NCBI GenBank assembly: GCA_002479215.1
Contig: DLME01000169.1
Coordinates: forward strand, 1 to 14,717
Direction: 5' to 3'
DNA length: 14,717 nt
Source: Syntrophaceae bacterium UBA7544
Lineage (GTDB): Bacteria; Desulfobacterota; Syntrophia; Syntrophales; Smithellaceae
The notes below the pieces were generated by a model. The model was not told where the DNA came from. It saw nothing but the letters and a program-made list of their open reading frames with translations, and did not search any database. Both the position numbers and the translations under genes were made by a program. The stretch's first letter is position 1. Each line of letters starts with the position of its first letter. Shown piece after piece: positions 13,970 through 14,717 of the stretch.

Positions 13970-14717
13970 ATGAATAAAATCATATGCATAGCCAATCAAA
14001 AAGGGGGGGTCGGCAAAACAACTACTGCGATTAATTTGTCTTCATCTCTGGCTGCTGCTGAAAAAAAAACTTTACTAATTGACGGCGATTCTCAGGGCAA
14101 TTCGACAAGCGGTATGGGCATAACAAGTAATTCCTTTCAAGAAGCTAATTTATACCATGCGATGATCGGCAATGCGCCCTTGGAAAAAGTTATTCTGCAT
14201 ACAGCGATACCTCATTTGGATATAATTCCCGCCAACCAGGATTTAATCGGTGTTGAGGTTGAATTTGTCCATATCGAAGATAGAGAAAAACGTTTACGGC
14301 ACTTACTAAAATCCATGGAACGGCAGTATGATTTTATATTGATTGACTGTCCACCTTCGCTGGGTTTTATGACAGTCAATGCTCTTGTTTCTGCCGACTT
14401 TTTGATTGTTCCTTTACAATGTGAATATTTTGCCATGGAAGGGTTAGGGTATTTACTAAACACGGTTAAGCTTGTTAAGGTAAGATTAAATCCGGAATTG
14501 GCCTTAGGTGGAATTTTACTGACCATGTTTGATCCGCGCAATTTGCTTTCGCATCGTGTCACCGAAGACGTAAAGAAACATTTTGGAGACAAAGTCTTTA
14601 AAACGATAATTCCGCGCAATGTCCGGCTTTCGGAAAGTCCAAGCCATGGATTACCGATAATTCTTTATGACATTAAATCGCGCGGGGCTGTGGCCTATAT
14701 GGAATTGGCTCAAGAAA
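13970..14717 (+). CDS. parA: ParA/Soj chromosome-partitioning ATPase, 3' end beyond window
   Basis: A frame of 249 codons runs off the right edge without a stop. It begins MNKIICIANQKGGVGKTTTA: the deviant Walker A KGGVGKTT lies at 11-18 with the signature Lys at 11. Then come LIDGDSQGNSTSG (35-47, Walker A' region; the usual form is DxDPQGN, here Ser replaces Pro), FILIDCPPSLG (Walker B) and PLQCEYFAMEGL, all ParA/Soj type. With ParB and parS it segregates origin regions by dynamic nucleoid binding. It follows rsmG; parB would be expected just past the right edge. The spacing to the nearest purine-rich stretch (GGGAAGA) is long, so translation start strength is unclear. I saw no parS site in the window. 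Confidence 0.93.
   Translation, partial: MNKIICIANQKGGVGKTTTAINLSSSLAAAEKKTLLIDGDSQGNSTSGMGITSNSFQEANLYHAMIGNAPLEKVILHTAIPHLDIIPANQDLIGVEVEFVHIEDREKRLRHLLKSMERQYDFILIDCPPSLGFMTVNALVSADFLIVPLQCEYFAMEGLGYLLNTVKLVKVRLNPELALGGILLTMFDPRNLLSHRVTEDVKKHFGDKVFKTIIPRNVRLSESPSHGLPIILYDIKSRGAVAYMELAQE

Noticed and set aside
14212..14619. Minus-strand 135-residue frame inside parA
   Set aside because: Antisense shadow of a clear ParA coding frame with intact motifs.

Overview
The window looks like chromosomal DNA from a Gram-negative, probably anaerobic bacterium, most likely a deltaproteobacterium of the Syntrophus/Smithella type. This is inferred from gene content and style: an NtrC-type two-component pair, a split MaoC/FAS1-type dehydratase, a Ste24-type M48 protease next to an FmdB zinc ribbon, a KdnA-like sugar aminotransferase that implies Kdo-containing LPS, and rsmG followed by parA. 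No rRNA marker is present, so the lineage is not proven.

Layout. (1) 1-2953: a membrane sensor histidine kinase (+, open at the left edge) faces a sigma54-dependent response regulator (-), tail to tail. (2) 3091-4024: two short MaoC-fold subunits in one minus-strand operon, likely a heteromeric hydroxyacyl/enoyl-thioester (de)hydratase. (3) 4347-6103: an M48 membrane protease and an FmdB-type zinc-ribbon protein 2 bases apart. Downstream is a 43-codon open stretch whose only nearby ATG is cut off by an in-frame TAG. (4) About 6220-9760: a plus-strand accessory segment set into minus-strand genes. It has a small signal-peptide-like ORF, a 276-aa secreted/membrane protein of unknown family, a 392-base repeat- and hairpin-rich spacer, and a 651-aa protein combining a winged-helix-like N-terminus, a PIN-like nuclease core and two C-terminal membrane helices. 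It ends at a strong bidirectional terminator. Both large genes follow the same 24-base sequence (21/24 identical) ending in GTTAGGT or GTTCGGT, and RYYYAAC sequences lie before or after them. This resembles integron gene-cassette borders, but no integrase is visible. (5) 9768-9886: a 119-base quasi-palindrome, possibly MITE-like or a structured 3'UTR, abutting the next gene's stop codon. (6) 9887-13097: trmJ, an iron-type alcohol dehydrogenase and a KdnA-like aminotransferase on the minus strand. The last two are good candidates for making 8-amino-Kdo for lipopolysaccharide. (7) 13217-14717: rsmG and a partial parA on the plus strand, an arrangement common near replication origins.

The most interesting material is the accessory segment: the membrane-anchored PIN-like protein (a candidate defence or toxin-type effector), the cassette-like borders, a REP-like palindrome present three times in the window, and the 119-base hairpin element. 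The function of both large accessory genes is unknown from sequence reading alone.
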